Part shown: positions 18,860-28,192 of the stretch, piece by piece | Layout: every line of letters starts with the position of its first letter | How positions within the stretch are numbered: position 1 is the stretch's first letter | Position numbers and translations under genes: made by a program | The notes under the pieces: model-generated | Told to the model about the DNA's origin: nothing | Database searches by the model: none | What the model saw: only the letters and a program-made list of their open reading frames with translations | Source: Agrobacterium vitis | GTDB lineage: Bacteria; Pseudomonadota; Alphaproteobacteria; Rhizobiales; Rhizobiaceae | DNA length: 64,000 nt | Direction of reading: 5' to 3' | Assembly (NCBI RefSeq): GCF_013337045.2 | Contig: NZ_CP118260.1 | Location: 310,001-374,000, forward strand

Positions 18860-20005
18860 ATGTCATTAAGCGCATTTCCGCCGAAAATCTCCATGGAAGA
18901 GCGGGTTCTCCGGTTAGAAACCCTTCGAAAAACCATGGCGGAAAAGGATGTCGGCGCGGTGCTGATCGGCTCCACCGAGAGCCTGCGCTATTTCACCGGG
19001 CTGGTCTGGCATGGCAGCGAACGGCTTGTGGGTGCGGTGATTACGGCATCGGATCTCGTTTATGTGGTGCCGGGCTTTGAGCGCAGCCGGGTGGAGACAT
19101 TGCCGCATCTTCCGGGCGATATCAGGGTCTGGGAAGAAGATGAAAGCAGCGCCGCCCTTGTCGCGTCCTTCCTGCCACACGGTGGCACGCTTGCCGTCGA
19201 CGATTCCGTACCGCTTTTCGTCTACAATGCCCTAAAGGGTGAAATAGCAGCAGATCGGCTGATTGATGGGGGACCGCTGCTGCGCGGTCAGCGCCTGCGA
19301 AAATCCGCCACTGAAATCGCCATCATCCAATATGCGATGAACCTGACACTGGATGTGCAGCGCAAAGCGCATGCCATGATCTGCCCCGGCATTGCCGCTT
19401 CGGAGGTCGTGCGCTTCATTGACGACGAACACCGACGCCTAGGCGCCAGCAACGGCTCCACCTTCTGTATCGTTTCCTTTGGCGAGACCACGTCCCTGCC
19501 GCATGGGGCCGATGGCGAGCAATATTACCAGCCGGGCGACGTGGTGCTGGTCGATACCGGCTGCCGCATTGATGGCTATAACTCCGACATCACCCGCACC
19601 TATATGTTGGAGGAGCCAACCGCCGAGTTTGCCCGCATTTGGGAGATCGAGCGGGCGGCCCAGCAGGCGGTTTTTGATGCGGCCCGGATTGGCGCGACCT
19701 GTGGTAGCCTGGATGATGCGGCCCGCGACGTGCTGACCCGCCACGGCCTCGGCCCGGATTACCAGCTACCCGGACTGCCTCATCGCGCCGGTCATGGTCT
19801 TGGCCTTGAGGGGCATGAGGAGCCCTATATCGTGCGCGGCAACACTGTTCGTCTTGACGCGGGAATGTGCTTTTCCTGCGAGCCGATGATCGTGCTGCCC
19901 GGACAATTCGGCCTGCGTCTGGAAGACATTATTTACATGACCTCGGATGGACCGAACTGGTTTACCCAACCCGCCAAGGGGCCGACGGAGCCTTTCTCGG
20001 GATAA
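18860..20005 (+). CDS. M24 metallopeptidase (Xaa-Pro dipeptidase/aminopeptidase type)
   Basis: A 381-aa creatinase/prolidase-fold protein: an N-terminal creatinase-like domain (residues 1-140) followed by the pita-bread catalytic domain. The five metal ligands can be placed in VDTG and SDITRTY (two Asp), HRAGHGLGLEGHEEP (His), SCEPMIV (Glu) and LRLEDI (Glu). No signal peptide. It closes the dppBCDF operon 21 bp after dppF and presumably hydrolyses an imported dipeptide, perhaps with proline in second position. Confidence 0.88.
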   Translation: MSLSAFPPKISMEERVLRLETLRKTMAEKDVGAVLIGSTESLRYFTGLVWHGSERLVGAVITASDLVYVVPGFERSRVETLPHLPGDIRVWEEDESSAALVASFLPHGGTLAVDDSVPLFVYNALKGEIAADRLIDGGPLLRGQRLRKSATEIAIIQYAMNLTLDVQRKAHAMICPGIAASEVVRFIDDEHRRLGASNGSTFCIVSFGETTSLPHGADGEQYYQPGDVVLVDTGCRIDGYNSDITRTYMLEEPTAEFARIWEIERAAQQAVFDAARIGATCGSLDDAARDVLTRHGLGPDYQLPGLPHRAGHGLGLEGHEEPYIVRGNTVRLDAGMCFSCEPMIVLPGQFGLRLEDIIYMTSDGPNWFTQPAKGPTEPFSG

Positions 20006-20090
20006 GGGCAGCATCTGTTTGCCTAAAATAAAAGCAGCATGAAAAAATATGCAGAGTCGGATTGACTCATCTCTTCGTTCGTCTGAGTAT

Positions 20091-20120
20091 GAACCAATTA
20101 TCAATTGGTTCGAACCAATG
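20091..20120. promoter_or_regulatory. GntR operator: perfect palindrome plus extra half-site
   Basis: GAACCAATT (20091-20099), ATC, AATTGGTTC (20103-20111) is a perfect 9-bp inverted repeat, immediately followed by a third copy of the half-site, GAACCAATG (20112-20120). It abuts ATG 20122 of the GntR gene, so autoregulation by blocking transcription or the start region is likely. Confidence 0.7.
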
Positions 20121-20121
20121 C

Positions 20122-20838
20122 ATGATTGACGATCACGACAATTCCAATCTCGCCCTGAACAAATTGCGTGAACTGCTGAGCTCCGGCCGGTTCAGTGCAG
20201 GGGAAAAACTGCCGACAGAGCGGTCACTCTGCGAGGAACTTTGCCTTGGCCGCCGTTCCGTTCGCCGGGCCCTGGAGGTTCTGGAAGCAGAAGGGCTTAT
20301 CTGGCGGCGGCAGGGGTCTGGTACGTTTGCTGGCGCACGCCCCGACGCATTCGATGATTATGTCGGCGCCCTGGTTGCCGGAACCGATCCTTTGGAAGTC
20401 ATGGAAGTGCGCCTGCGGCTTGAACCGCAACTGGCGCAGTTGGCGGCCTTGCGGGCCAATGCCGCGGATGTGCAGGCCATGTATGATCTGGTGGGAAAGA
20501 TCGGCGCCAGCAAGGATGCCGATGGGCGTGAGCTTTGGGATGGGGCGCTGCATCGAAAGATTGCCCAATGCGCTGGCAACAGCCTTTTCCTGGCGCTGTT
20601 CGATGTGATGAACCGGACGCGGCAGGACCCGGCCTGGCAAAATATTCGTGAACAGGCACGGGCTTTTGCCCAAACCCGCCCTGTCACCCATGGCCAGCAT
20701 CTCGCCATTATCGATCGGATTGCATCGCGCGACCCGATCGGCGCGGGCGAAGCCATGCGGACCCACCTTCTCACCCTGCAAGAGAGCCTGATCCGCATTA
20801 CCTCAATCGATACCGCCGTCCACCTCGCAGAGGCATGA
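20122..20838 (+). CDS. GntR-family regulator, FadR subfamily (FCD domain)
   Basis: A 238-aa regulator with winged helix (GEKLPTERSLCEELCLGRRSVRRALEVLEAEGLIWRRQGSG split over residues 26-65) and FCD domain (LWDGALHRKIAQCAGN with metal-type His). I choose ATG 20122; starting at 20062 or 20089 would place the operator inside the coding region. It stands 50 bp upstream of the second peptide transporter operon and is probably co-transcribed with it. It is paralogous in type to the regulator at 11895. Confidence 0.83.
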   Translation: MIDDHDNSNLALNKLRELLSSGRFSAGEKLPTERSLCEELCLGRRSVRRALEVLEAEGLIWRRQGSGTFAGARPDAFDDYVGALVAGTDPLEVMEVRLRLEPQLAQLAALRANAADVQAMYDLVGKIGASKDADGRELWDGALHRKIAQCAGNSLFLALFDVMNRTRQDPAWQNIREQARAFAQTRPVTHGQHLAIIDRIASRDPIGAGEAMRTHLLTLQESLIRITSIDTAVHLAEA

Positions 20839-20889
20839 CGGCCAAGAACTGCCTATCATCAGCATAAAAACAACAATGAGGGGAATGGC

Positions 20890-22398
20890 ATGAAACTGAA
20901 CAGAGTTTTGACCGCGCTGCTTGTCACCGCCGCTTTTGCCGCACCTGTGATGGCCGCAGACCTGAAGATCGGCTTGTCGGAAGACCCTGACGTTCTCGAT
21001 CCGGCGCAGTCGCGCACGTTCGTGGGGCGCATCGTCTATACGGCGATGTGCGATAAACTGGTCGATGTGTCGCCCGACCTGAAGATCATCCCGCAGCTTG
21101 CCACCGGCTGGGCCTGGAGCGAGGGTGGCAAGGTTTTGACCATGACTTTGCGCCAGGGCGTGAAATTTCACGACGAAACACCCTTCAATGCCGAAGCGGT
21201 TGTCGCCACCATCCAGCGCAACATGACCATGCCGGAATCGCGGCGCAAGAGCGAGCTTGCCTCCGTTGAAAAGGTCGAGGCTATCGGCAGTGATACGGTG
21301 AAATTCACGCTCAAGGCGCCGGATTCGACCCTGCTGGCGCAATTGTCCGACCGGGCCGGGATGATCGTCTCGCCCAAGGCCGCCAAGGAATTGGGCGCTA
21401 ATTTCGGCAGCCATCCGGTCTGCGCCGGTCCGTTCAAATTTGTCGAGCGGGTGCAGCAGGACCGGATCGTGCTGGAGAAATTTGCTGATTACTGGAACAA
21501 GGATCAGATTTTCATCAACAAGCTCACCTATCTGCCGATTGTCGATAGCACGGTGCGCCTCGCCAATCTGCGCTCCGGCGATCTCGACATGATCGAGAGG
21601 GTGGCCCCAACCGATGCCGCCTCCATCAAGTCCGATGGCAAGCTGGACTTTGAACAGGCGGTCGGCGTCGGTTACATGGCGATGTATGTCAATATCGGCA
21701 ATGGTCCTCGCGCCAATAACCCGCTTGGCAAGGACAAGCGTCTGCGTCAGGCCTTCTCGCTGGCCATCGATCGCGAAGCACTGAACCAGATCGTCTTCGA
21801 GGGGACGGCTCTGGCGGGCAATCAGCCATTTCCGCCTGTCAGCCCCTGGTATGACAAGCGGATTCCGGTTCCTGCCCGCGATGTCGAAAAGGCAAAAGCC
21901 CTGATCAAAGCCGCTGGATTTGACCGGGTGCCGATCGAACTCCAGGTGTCCAACAGCGCGACGGTGTTGCAGATGATGCAGGTCGTGCAATCGATGGTCG
22001 CTGAGGCTGGTTTTGACGTGACGCTGAAGACGATGGAATTTGCCACCATGCTCAACGAGCAGACGGCTGGAAATTACCAGATCAGCCGTTCGGATTGGTC
22101 CGGGCGTGTGGACCCGGATGGCAATCTGCATCAGTTCGTCACCTGCAAGGGTGGCATCAACGATACCAAATATTGCAATCCCGCCGTCGATACGCTGTTG
22201 AACGAAGCACGACAGTCCACCGATGAAGCCGTGCGCAAGCAGAAATACGATGCGGCCGATGAAATCCTGAACGATGATCTGCCGATCATCTATCTCGGTC
22301 ATCAGTCCTGGCTCTGGGCGTCCAGCAAGAAGATCACCGGTTTTGTGCCTTCACCGGATGGAATGATCCGGCTGACGGGCATGCAAAAGGCCAATTGA
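20890..22398 (+). CDS. ABC peptide/glutathione-type binding protein (SBP family 5)
   Basis: A 502-aa periplasmic protein with Sec signal (residues 1-22, VMA-AD) and the normal family order: LKIGLSEDPDVLDPAQSR first, then TLRQGVKFHDETPFNAEAV, CAGPFKFVERV and late PIIYLGHQSWLWA. It thus contrasts with the permuted protein at 12854. AGGGGAATGGC precedes the ATG. First structural gene of an operon with two permeases, a gamma-glutamyltransferase and a double ATPase, resembling the glutathione importer GsiBCDA. Confidence 0.9.
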   Translation: MKLNRVLTALLVTAAFAAPVMAADLKIGLSEDPDVLDPAQSRTFVGRIVYTAMCDKLVDVSPDLKIIPQLATGWAWSEGGKVLTMTLRQGVKFHDETPFNAEAVVATIQRNMTMPESRRKSELASVEKVEAIGSDTVKFTLKAPDSTLLAQLSDRAGMIVSPKAAKELGANFGSHPVCAGPFKFVERVQQDRIVLEKFADYWNKDQIFINKLTYLPIVDSTVRLANLRSGDLDMIERVAPTDAASIKSDGKLDFEQAVGVGYMAMYVNIGNGPRANNPLGKDKRLRQAFSLAIDREALNQIVFEGTALAGNQPFPPVSPWYDKRIPVPARDVEKAKALIKAAGFDRVPIELQVSNSATVLQMMQVVQSMVAEAGFDVTLKTMEFATMLNEQTAGNYQISRSDWSGRVDPDGNLHQFVTCKGGINDTKYCNPAVDTLLNEARQSTDEAVRKQKYDAADEILNDDLPIIYLGHQSWLWASSKKITGFVPSPDGMIRLTGMQKAN

Positions 22399-22498
22399 AC
22401 GCTTGCTTGTCGCCCTGATGATCCTGTCACGGAAGCGATCTTTGTCAGGCGGCAGGTCCGCCGCCTGACACAAACGTCTCATTCATCCGGAGACCGTC

Positions 22499-23446
22499 AT
22501 GCCCACTTTCCTTGCCCGGCGCCTGTTGCTGGCCATACCGACGCTGTTGATCATTTCTGTCTTCGTGTTTTCGCTGCAAAAGCTTCTGCCTGGTGATCCG
22601 GTGCTGATCATGGCGGGAGAAGATCGCGATCCCGCGGTGATGGAAAGCCTGCGCGAGAAATATCACCTGAATGATCCTATGCCCGTTCAATATGCGATGT
22701 GGCTTGGCGCTGCTCTGAAGGGTGATCTCGGCATGTCGTTGCGGACCAATCAACCCGTGCTGGAACTGATCGGCCAGAAATTGCCCGTCACTTGCCAACT
22801 GGCCATCATGTCGATGATCTTTGCTCTCGCCCTCGGCATTCCCCTCGGCATTCTGGCGGCGGTCAAGAAGAATACGCTGATCGATTACCTGGCAAGCGTG
22901 GTGGCGCTGTCTGGCCTGTCGATCCCGAATTTCTGGCTTGGTATCATGCTCATTCTGCTGGTTTCGGTCCGGCTTGGCTGGCTGCCGGCCTCCGGCTATC
23001 AACCGTTCTTTTCCGACCCATGGATGTCGATGAAAACCATGCTGATGCCGTCTTTCGTGTTGGGCAACGCCTTGGCGGCATCGATCATGCGCCATACGCG
23101 CTCGGCCATGCTGGGGGTTCTCAGTTCGGATTATGTGCGCACCGCCCGCGCCAAGGGCATGCCCGAACGTTCGGTCATCCTGTCGCACAGTTTTCGCAAT
23201 GCTGTTTTGCCCATCGTCACCCTGACCGCCTTGCTGTTTGGCGAATTGCTGGCCGGTGCGGTGCTGACGGAGCAGATTTTCACCATTCCCGGCTTTGGCA
23301 AGCTGATCGTCGATGCGGTTTTCAATCGTGACTATGCCGTCGTCCAGGGCGTCGTGCTCTGCACCGCCATCGGCTTCATCCTGATGAACCTGATGGCCGA
23401 TTGTCTCTATCTTCTTCTCAATCCTCGGATGAGGGCCAGCCTATGA
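22499..23446 (+). CDS. Peptide ABC transporter permease (DppB/GsiC-like)
   Basis: A 315-aa permease: ARRLLLAIPTLLIISVFVFSL first helix, KLLPGDPV, and EAA loop DYVRTARAKGMPERSVILSHSFRNAVLPIVT. It overlaps the next permease by 4 bp (ATGA). The 100 bp upstream contain a short GGCGGCAGG/CCGCCTGAC palindrome after the binding-protein stop and no gene. Confidence 0.92.
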   Translation: MPTFLARRLLLAIPTLLIISVFVFSLQKLLPGDPVLIMAGEDRDPAVMESLREKYHLNDPMPVQYAMWLGAALKGDLGMSLRTNQPVLELIGQKLPVTCQLAIMSMIFALALGIPLGILAAVKKNTLIDYLASVVALSGLSIPNFWLGIMLILLVSVRLGWLPASGYQPFFSDPWMSMKTMLMPSFVLGNALAASIMRHTRSAMLGVLSSDYVRTARAKGMPERSVILSHSFRNAVLPIVTLTALLFGELLAGAVLTEQIFTIPGFGKLIVDAVFNRDYAVVQGVVLCTAIGFILMNLMADCLYLLLNPRMRASL

Positions 23447-24312
23447 CCGCCATAAGTGAGGCCGCAACCGCCCCGTTCCATCCATCCGGAAGAGGCTGGC
23501 GAAAACTGAAAGCCAATAAGGCGGCGTTGGTTGGCCTGGCAATCATCCTGTTCTTTCTCACGGTGGCGCTGCTGGCGCCATTACTGCCGATTGCCGATCC
23601 CTTGGCGTCGAGCTGGTCGGCCATTCGCAAGGCACCGTCGCTGGCCCACCCGTTCGGCACGGATGACCTTGGGCGGGATATCATGTCCCGGATGATCTGG
23701 GGGGCGAGGGCATCGCTTGCCGCAGGAATTTTCTCCGTGGCGATTGCTACCATCCTCGGCGTTCCGCTTGGCATTCTCTCCGGTTACTTCGGCGGCTGGA
23801 TCGATATGGTCATTTCCCGCATCACCGAGGCCTTCCTGGCAATGCCCTTTCTGATCATGGCCATCGCCCTTGCCGCTTTTCTTGGGCCCAGCCTGACCAA
23901 TGCGATGATCGCCATCGGCCTTTCGGCACTGCCAACCTTCATCCGGTTGAGCCGCGGTCAGGTTTTGGCGGTGAAAACGGAAGATTATTTGGAGGGCGCA
24001 CGCTCCATTGGCCTCGGACATGTGGCAATCATGAGCCGCTATATCTTTCCCAATATCCTGGCGCCGGTTTTGGTACAGGCAACGCTGACGGTTGCCACTG
24101 CGATCATCGCCGAAGCCAGCCTGTCTTTTCTGGGGCTTGGACAGCAGCCGCCAGCGCCCAGCTGGGGTTCGATGCTGAATGTCGCCAAGAATTTTCTCAG
24201 CCAGGCGCCGTGGATGGCCATATGGCCGGGCGGTGCGATTTTTCTCGTCGTCATCGGCTTCAATCTCCTGGGTGATGGGCTGCGTGACGTTCTCGATCCG
24301 CGCTCTTCCTGA
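23443..24312 (+). CDS. Peptide ABC transporter permease (DppC/GsiD-like)
   Basis: A 289-aa permease with OppC_N-type N-terminus (WRKLKANKAALVGLAIILF), HPFGTDDLGRDIMSRMIWGARASL and EAA loop GARSIGLGHVAIMSRYIFPN. Ends [14 protein letters not shown]. The start is ATG 23443 in the overlap with the upstream gene; a longer reading from 23401 would lie within that gene. Confidence 0.92.
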   Translation: MTAISEAATAPFHPSGRGWRKLKANKAALVGLAIILFFLTVALLAPLLPIADPLASSWSAIRKAPSLAHPFGTDDLGRDIMSRMIWGARASLAAGIFSVAIATILGVPLGILSGYFGGWIDMVISRITEAFLAMPFLIMAIALAAFLGPSLTNAMIAIGLSALPTFIRLSRGQVLAVKTEDYLEGARSIGLGHVAIMSRYIFPNILAPVLVQATLTVATAIIAEASLSFLGLGQQPPAPSWGSMLNVAKNFLSQAPWMAIWPGGAIFLVVIGFNLLGDGLRDVLDPRSS

Positions 24313-24359
24313 GGCAAACAGCCGAAACCCACCTCCATTTCAATTCTGGGATATATGCT

Positions 24360-26144
24360 ATGACTGATTTTACCACCCGGCCTGAAATTCTCGGCACCTT
24401 TGGCGTTGTCGCCTCCACCCACTGGATTGCCTCTGCCGTCGGCATGGCCATACTGGAAAAGGGCGGTAACGCCTTCGATGCCGCTGTGGCCACCGGCTTC
24501 GTGCTGCAAGTTGTCGAGCCGCATCTGTGTGGTCCGGGTGGCGATATGCCTGCCGTGATCTATTCGAAAAAGAAGGACAAGGTGGAGGTCATCTGCGCCC
24601 AGGGGACAGCACCGGCGGGCGCCACCATCGAGCATTACACGGCGGAAGGCCTGGATCTCATTCCCGGTGATGGCCTGCTGGCAACCGTTATCCCCGGCGC
24701 CTTTGACGGCTGGATGCTGATGCTGCGCGATTACGGCACGATGAGCGTGCGCGACGTGCTGGAACCAGCCATTTATTACGCCGAAAAAGGCCACCCGGTG
24801 TTGGCCAGAGTTTCGGCCACCATCAAGGGCCTTGGCAGTTTCTTCGAACAGCATTGGCCAACCTCGCACCAGACCTGGTTGCCGGGCGGCTTCGCCCCGG
24901 AGCCGAACAACCTGTTCACCAATCCAGTTCTGGCCGAGACCTGGAAGCGGATCATTGCGGAAGCCGAGGCGAAATCCGGCCGCGAGGCGCAGATCGAGGC
25001 TGCTCGTGATGCCTTCTACCGTGGTTTTGTGGCCGAACAAATCGATCGCTATGTCCAATCCACGGCGGTGATGGATGCGAGTGGCGCGTGCCACAAAGGC
25101 GTGCTGACGGCTGACGATATGGCGCAGTGGTCTGCGACGATAGAGGAGCCGCAAACCTTTGACTATCATGGCTGGACCGTGGCCAAGACCGGACCATGGG
25201 GCCAGGGGCCGGTGCTGTTGCAGGCCCTATCGCTCCTGAAAGGCTTCGATATTGCGGCCATGGCCTCGGATGGCCCGGATTTCGTTCACACCGTCACCGA
25301 AGCCATGAAGCTGGCCTATGCCGACCGCGAGATCTATTATGGCGATCCGGCCTTCGCCACGGTGCCGATGCAGCATTTGCTGAGCGAGGCCTATGCCACT
25401 GAGCGTCGCGCCTTGATCGGCGAGACGGCGTCTTTCGATCTGGTGCCGGGCCGGGTTGCGGGCTTTGAGGATCAATATACCCGCACCATGGAGATGTTGG
25501 GCGCCACGTCGAAAACCGGGGCGGTGTTTGAGCCGACCATGGCGCATTTGAGCGAAAAGCGCGGTGATACCGTGCATATCGATGTGATCGACCGCGACGG
25601 CAATATGGTGTCCGTCACGCCATCCGGCGGCTGGCTGCAATCCTCGCCGATTGTGCCGGGGCTGGGCTTCTGCCTCAATTCACGGGCGCAGATGTTCTGG
25701 CTCAAACCCGGCCTGCCCACCTCGCTGCAACCGGGCAAGCGCCCACGCACCACCCTGACGCCATCCATCGCGCTGTATGAAGGCCGTCCCACCCTGTCGT
25801 TTGGCACGCCGGGCGGCGACCAGCAGGATCAATGGCAGTTGTCGTTCTTCCTGCGCTATGTTCACCATGGCTTCAATCTTCAGGCGGCTATCGATCAACC
25901 GCTCTTCCACACCTCGCATTTCCCCGGCTCGTTTTATCCGCGCACCCGTGAGCCGGGCAGCCTGATGGTGGAGAAGAATTTCCCCGAGGCGACGATTACT
26001 GAGTTGGCCAGACGCGGTCATGCCCTGACCGTTGCCGAACCATGGTCTATTGGCCGGTTGACCGCAGCGCGACGCGATGCCGATGGACTGTTGCGAGCGG
26101 CGGCAACGCCCAGATTGATGCAGGCCTATGCTGTCGGACGATAG
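24360..26144 (+). CDS. Gamma-glutamyltransferase family protein (Ntn hydrolase), cytoplasmic
   Basis: A 594-aa GGT-fold proenzyme. The likely autocleavage nucleophile is Thr404 in GDTVHIDVIDRDGNMVS, giving large and small subunits; the small-subunit region also shows KRPRTTLTPSI and FGTPGGDQQ. The large subunit has KGGNAFDAAVATGFVLQVVEP and GPGGDMPAVIYS, where canonical GGT has a GGG-type motif. No signal peptide or anchor is present, unlike most bacterial GGTs, so it should act on peptides after import. Lying inside a Gsi-like transporter operon, it fits hydrolysis of glutathione, gamma-glutamyl peptides or S-conjugates. A beta-lactam acylase-like role cannot be excluded. Confidence 0.87.
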   Translation: MTDFTTRPEILGTFGVVASTHWIASAVGMAILEKGGNAFDAAVATGFVLQVVEPHLCGPGGDMPAVIYSKKKDKVEVICAQGTAPAGATIEHYTAEGLDLIPGDGLLATVIPGAFDGWMLMLRDYGTMSVRDVLEPAIYYAEKGHPVLARVSATIKGLGSFFEQHWPTSHQTWLPGGFAPEPNNLFTNPVLAETWKRIIAEAEAKSGREAQIEAARDAFYRGFVAEQIDRYVQSTAVMDASGACHKGVLTADDMAQWSATIEEPQTFDYHGWTVAKTGPWGQGPVLLQALSLLKGFDIAAMASDGPDFVHTVTEAMKLAYADREIYYGDPAFATVPMQHLLSEAYATERRALIGETASFDLVPGRVAGFEDQYTRTMEMLGATSKTGAVFEPTMAHLSEKRGDTVHIDVIDRDGNMVSVTPSGGWLQSSPIVPGLGFCLNSRAQMFWLKPGLPTSLQPGKRPRTTLTPSIALYEGRPTLSFGTPGGDQQDQWQLSFFLRYVHHGFNLQAAIDQPLFHTSHFPGSFYPRTREPGSLMVEKNFPEATITELARRGHALTVAEPWSIGRLTAARRDADGLLRAAATPRLMQAYAVGR

Positions 26145-26215
26145 GGTTTGCCTTGGGAAAGGTGAAATCCGCTTTCCCGAAAAGACAAACGAAATCAAGA
26201 CAAACTCGAGTCTGT
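26145..26215. repeat. Degenerate copy of the modular intergenic repeat (copy 2)
   Basis: GGGAAAGGTGAAATCCGCTT and TTCCCGAAAAGACAAACG match the box seen at 1803 and 28101 but with several substitutions, and the following hairpin has decayed to a short ACTCGAGT palindrome. It lies inside the operon between the gamma-glutamyltransferase and ATPase genes. Confidence 0.55.
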
Positions 26216-26240
26216 AGCCCGTAGCCAACGAGGACCCGCC

Positions 26241-28073
26241 ATGAGCGCGCAAACACTTGCACCGATCTTGTCCGTAGAAGGGCTGAACACCGCTTTTCTG
26301 GTGGATGGACGCTGGAAAACCGTGGTCCGCGATGTGTCGTTCGATGTGATGGCGGGCGAGACGCTCGCCATTGTCGGCGAGAGCGGTTCGGGCAAAAGCG
26401 TGACGTCGCTATCGATCATGCGGTTGCTGGCTGACCAGACCAGCCGGACGACCGGGAGGATCATGCTGGAGGGCCGCGATCTGATGGCTCTATCCCGAAA
26501 GGCCATGCGCAACGTACGCGGCAGGGACATGGCGATGATCTTTCAGGAGCCGATGACCAGCCTCAATCCGATTTTCACCATCGGCCGGCAGATTTCCGAG
26601 GCCTTGATTGCCCATGGCGGTCTGTCCAAAGGCGAGGCGCGGGCGCAGACTATCCACTTGCTGGACAAGGTTCGCATCCCCAATGCCGGGGCGCGGTTTG
26701 ATGATTATCCGCATCAATTCTCGGGCGGAATGCGCCAGCGGGTGATGATTGCCATGGCGCTGGCGCTGAAGCCGAAAATCCTGATCGCCGACGAGCCGAC
26801 CACGGCCCTTGACGTGACGATCCAGGGCCAGATCCTTGATCTCATCAAGCAATTGCAGGCGGAAGAGGGCATGTCCGTGCTGTTCATCACCCATGACATG
26901 GGCGTTGTGGCCGAAATTGCTGACCGCACCATGGTGATGTTTCGCGGCGATGTGGTGGAAACCGGCACGACGGGCGATGTGTTTCACAAGGGCCGCCATC
27001 CCTATACCCGCGCCCTGCTCTCTGCGGTGCCACGGCTGGGGGAAATGGGCGATGCCGCCTGGCCGAAGCGTTTTCCGGTCGTGGATATGGCGACCGGCGA
27101 ACGGGTGGAGCCCACGGTTGTCGCCGATACTGTCGAGCGGGGCCTGACGCCGGTTCTCCAGGTGCGAGATCTGGTCACCCGGTTCGATATCAAAGGTGGG
27201 TTGTTCGGCAGAAAAACCGGCGTGATCCATGCTGTCGAGGATGTCTCCTTCGATCTTTTCCAGGGCGAAACATTAGCGCTGGTGGGAGAATCCGGCTGCG
27301 GAAAATCGACCACCGGACGCTCCGTCATGCGGCTGATCGATCCGCTCAGCGGCTCGGTCCAGCTGGATGGCTATGATGTCCTCTCCCTGAGGGGCCCCGA
27401 TATCAACCGGATGCGCCGCTCCATCCAGATGATTTTTCAAGACCCGTTCGCCAGCCTCAATCCGCGCATGACTGTCGGTGCTTCGGTGGCCGAGCCGATC
27501 ACCACTCACCGATTGGCCACGCACCGGCAGGCGCGGGACAAAGCCGCCGACCTGATGGAGCGGGTGGGCCTCAGCGCCGATATGGCCAACCGCTATCCGC
27601 ATGAGTTTTCCGGCGGCCAGCGCCAGCGCATCGCCATTGCCCGGGCGCTGGCGTTGGACCCGAAAGTCATCGTCGCCGATGAAAGCGTCTCGGCGCTTGA
27701 CGTATCCATCAAGGCGCAGGTCTGCAATCTGCTCATGGATTTGCAGGCCAGCCTGAAAATCGCTTTTCTGTTCATTTCCCACGACATGGCGGTGGTGGAG
27801 CGGGTCAGCCACCGGGTCGCGGTGATGTACTTGGGCGAAATCGTCGAAATCGGCCCGAGAGCTGCTGTGTTCTCCAATCCGCAACATGCCTATACCCGAA
27901 AACTGATGAAAGCCGTGCCGGTACCGGATCCTTCCCGCCGAAATATCCGGCGCGATCTGGACAGCGAAGAGCTGAAAAGCCCGGTGCGCCCGCTCGGCTA
28001 TCAACCGCCCAAAAGACGCTATGAACAGGTGTCACCGGGCCATATGGTCATGCGGGATGACGCGAGGGTATGA
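26241..28073 (+). CDS. Double ABC ATPase for peptide import (GsiA/DppDF fusion type)
   Basis: A 610-aa protein with two complete ATPase domains. Domain 1 (about 10-270): [41 protein letters not shown]. Domain 2 (about 305-575): [42 protein letters not shown], where the Walker B proline is replaced by Ser. This is the arrangement of the glutathione importer ATPase GsiA. It completes the transporter whose binding protein and permeases lie at 20890-24312. GAGGA precedes ATG 26241. Confidence 0.92.
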   Translation: MSAQTLAPILSVEGLNTAFLVDGRWKTVVRDVSFDVMAGETLAIVGESGSGKSVTSLSIMRLLADQTSRTTGRIMLEGRDLMALSRKAMRNVRGRDMAMIFQEPMTSLNPIFTIGRQISEALIAHGGLSKGEARAQTIHLLDKVRIPNAGARFDDYPHQFSGGMRQRVMIAMALALKPKILIADEPTTALDVTIQGQILDLIKQLQAEEGMSVLFITHDMGVVAEIADRTMVMFRGDVVETGTTGDVFHKGRHPYTRALLSAVPRLGEMGDAAWPKRFPVVDMATGERVEPTVVADTVERGLTPVLQVRDLVTRFDIKGGLFGRKTGVIHAVEDVSFDLFQGETLALVGESGCGKSTTGRSVMRLIDPLSGSVQLDGYDVLSLRGPDINRMRRSIQMIFQDPFASLNPRMTVGASVAEPITTHRLATHRQARDKAADLMERVGLSADMANRYPHEFSGGQRQRIAIARALALDPKVIVADESVSALDVSIKAQVCNLLMDLQASLKIAFLFISHDMAVVERVSHRVAVMYLGEIVEIGPRAAVFSNPQHAYTRKLMKAVPVPDPSRRNIRRDLDSEELKSPVRPLGYQPPKRRYEQVSPGHMVMRDDARV

Positions 28074-28100
28074 TAGGCTTTCGGACAAATCCGCTGCACT

Positions 28101-28188
28101 AGTTTGTCAGGGAAAAGTGGAAACCGGTTTTCCCAAAAGACAAACGAAAACAAAAGAATCTAGAGTCAGTCTGGTTCAGACTGACTCT
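28101..28188. repeat. Modular intergenic repeat with hairpin (copy 3), probable terminator
   Basis: The box GTTTGTCAGGGAAAAGTGG and its continuation is almost identical to copy 1. It leads to a perfect 11-bp hairpin (arms 28162-28172 and 28178-28188) whose stem sequence differs from copy 1. It lies between convergent genes, 5 nt before the stop of the minus-strand ATP-grasp gene, and probably serves as a bidirectional terminator. Confidence 0.7.
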
Positions 28189-28192
28189 AACG

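Noticed and set aside
20803..22302. 499-codon minus-strand open frame opposite the second binding protein.
   Set aside because: The plus strand encodes a signal-bearing family-5 binding protein; the minus frame is an antisense shadow. The 453-codon plus frame opposite the sugar permease (54836-56197) was rejected for the same reason.
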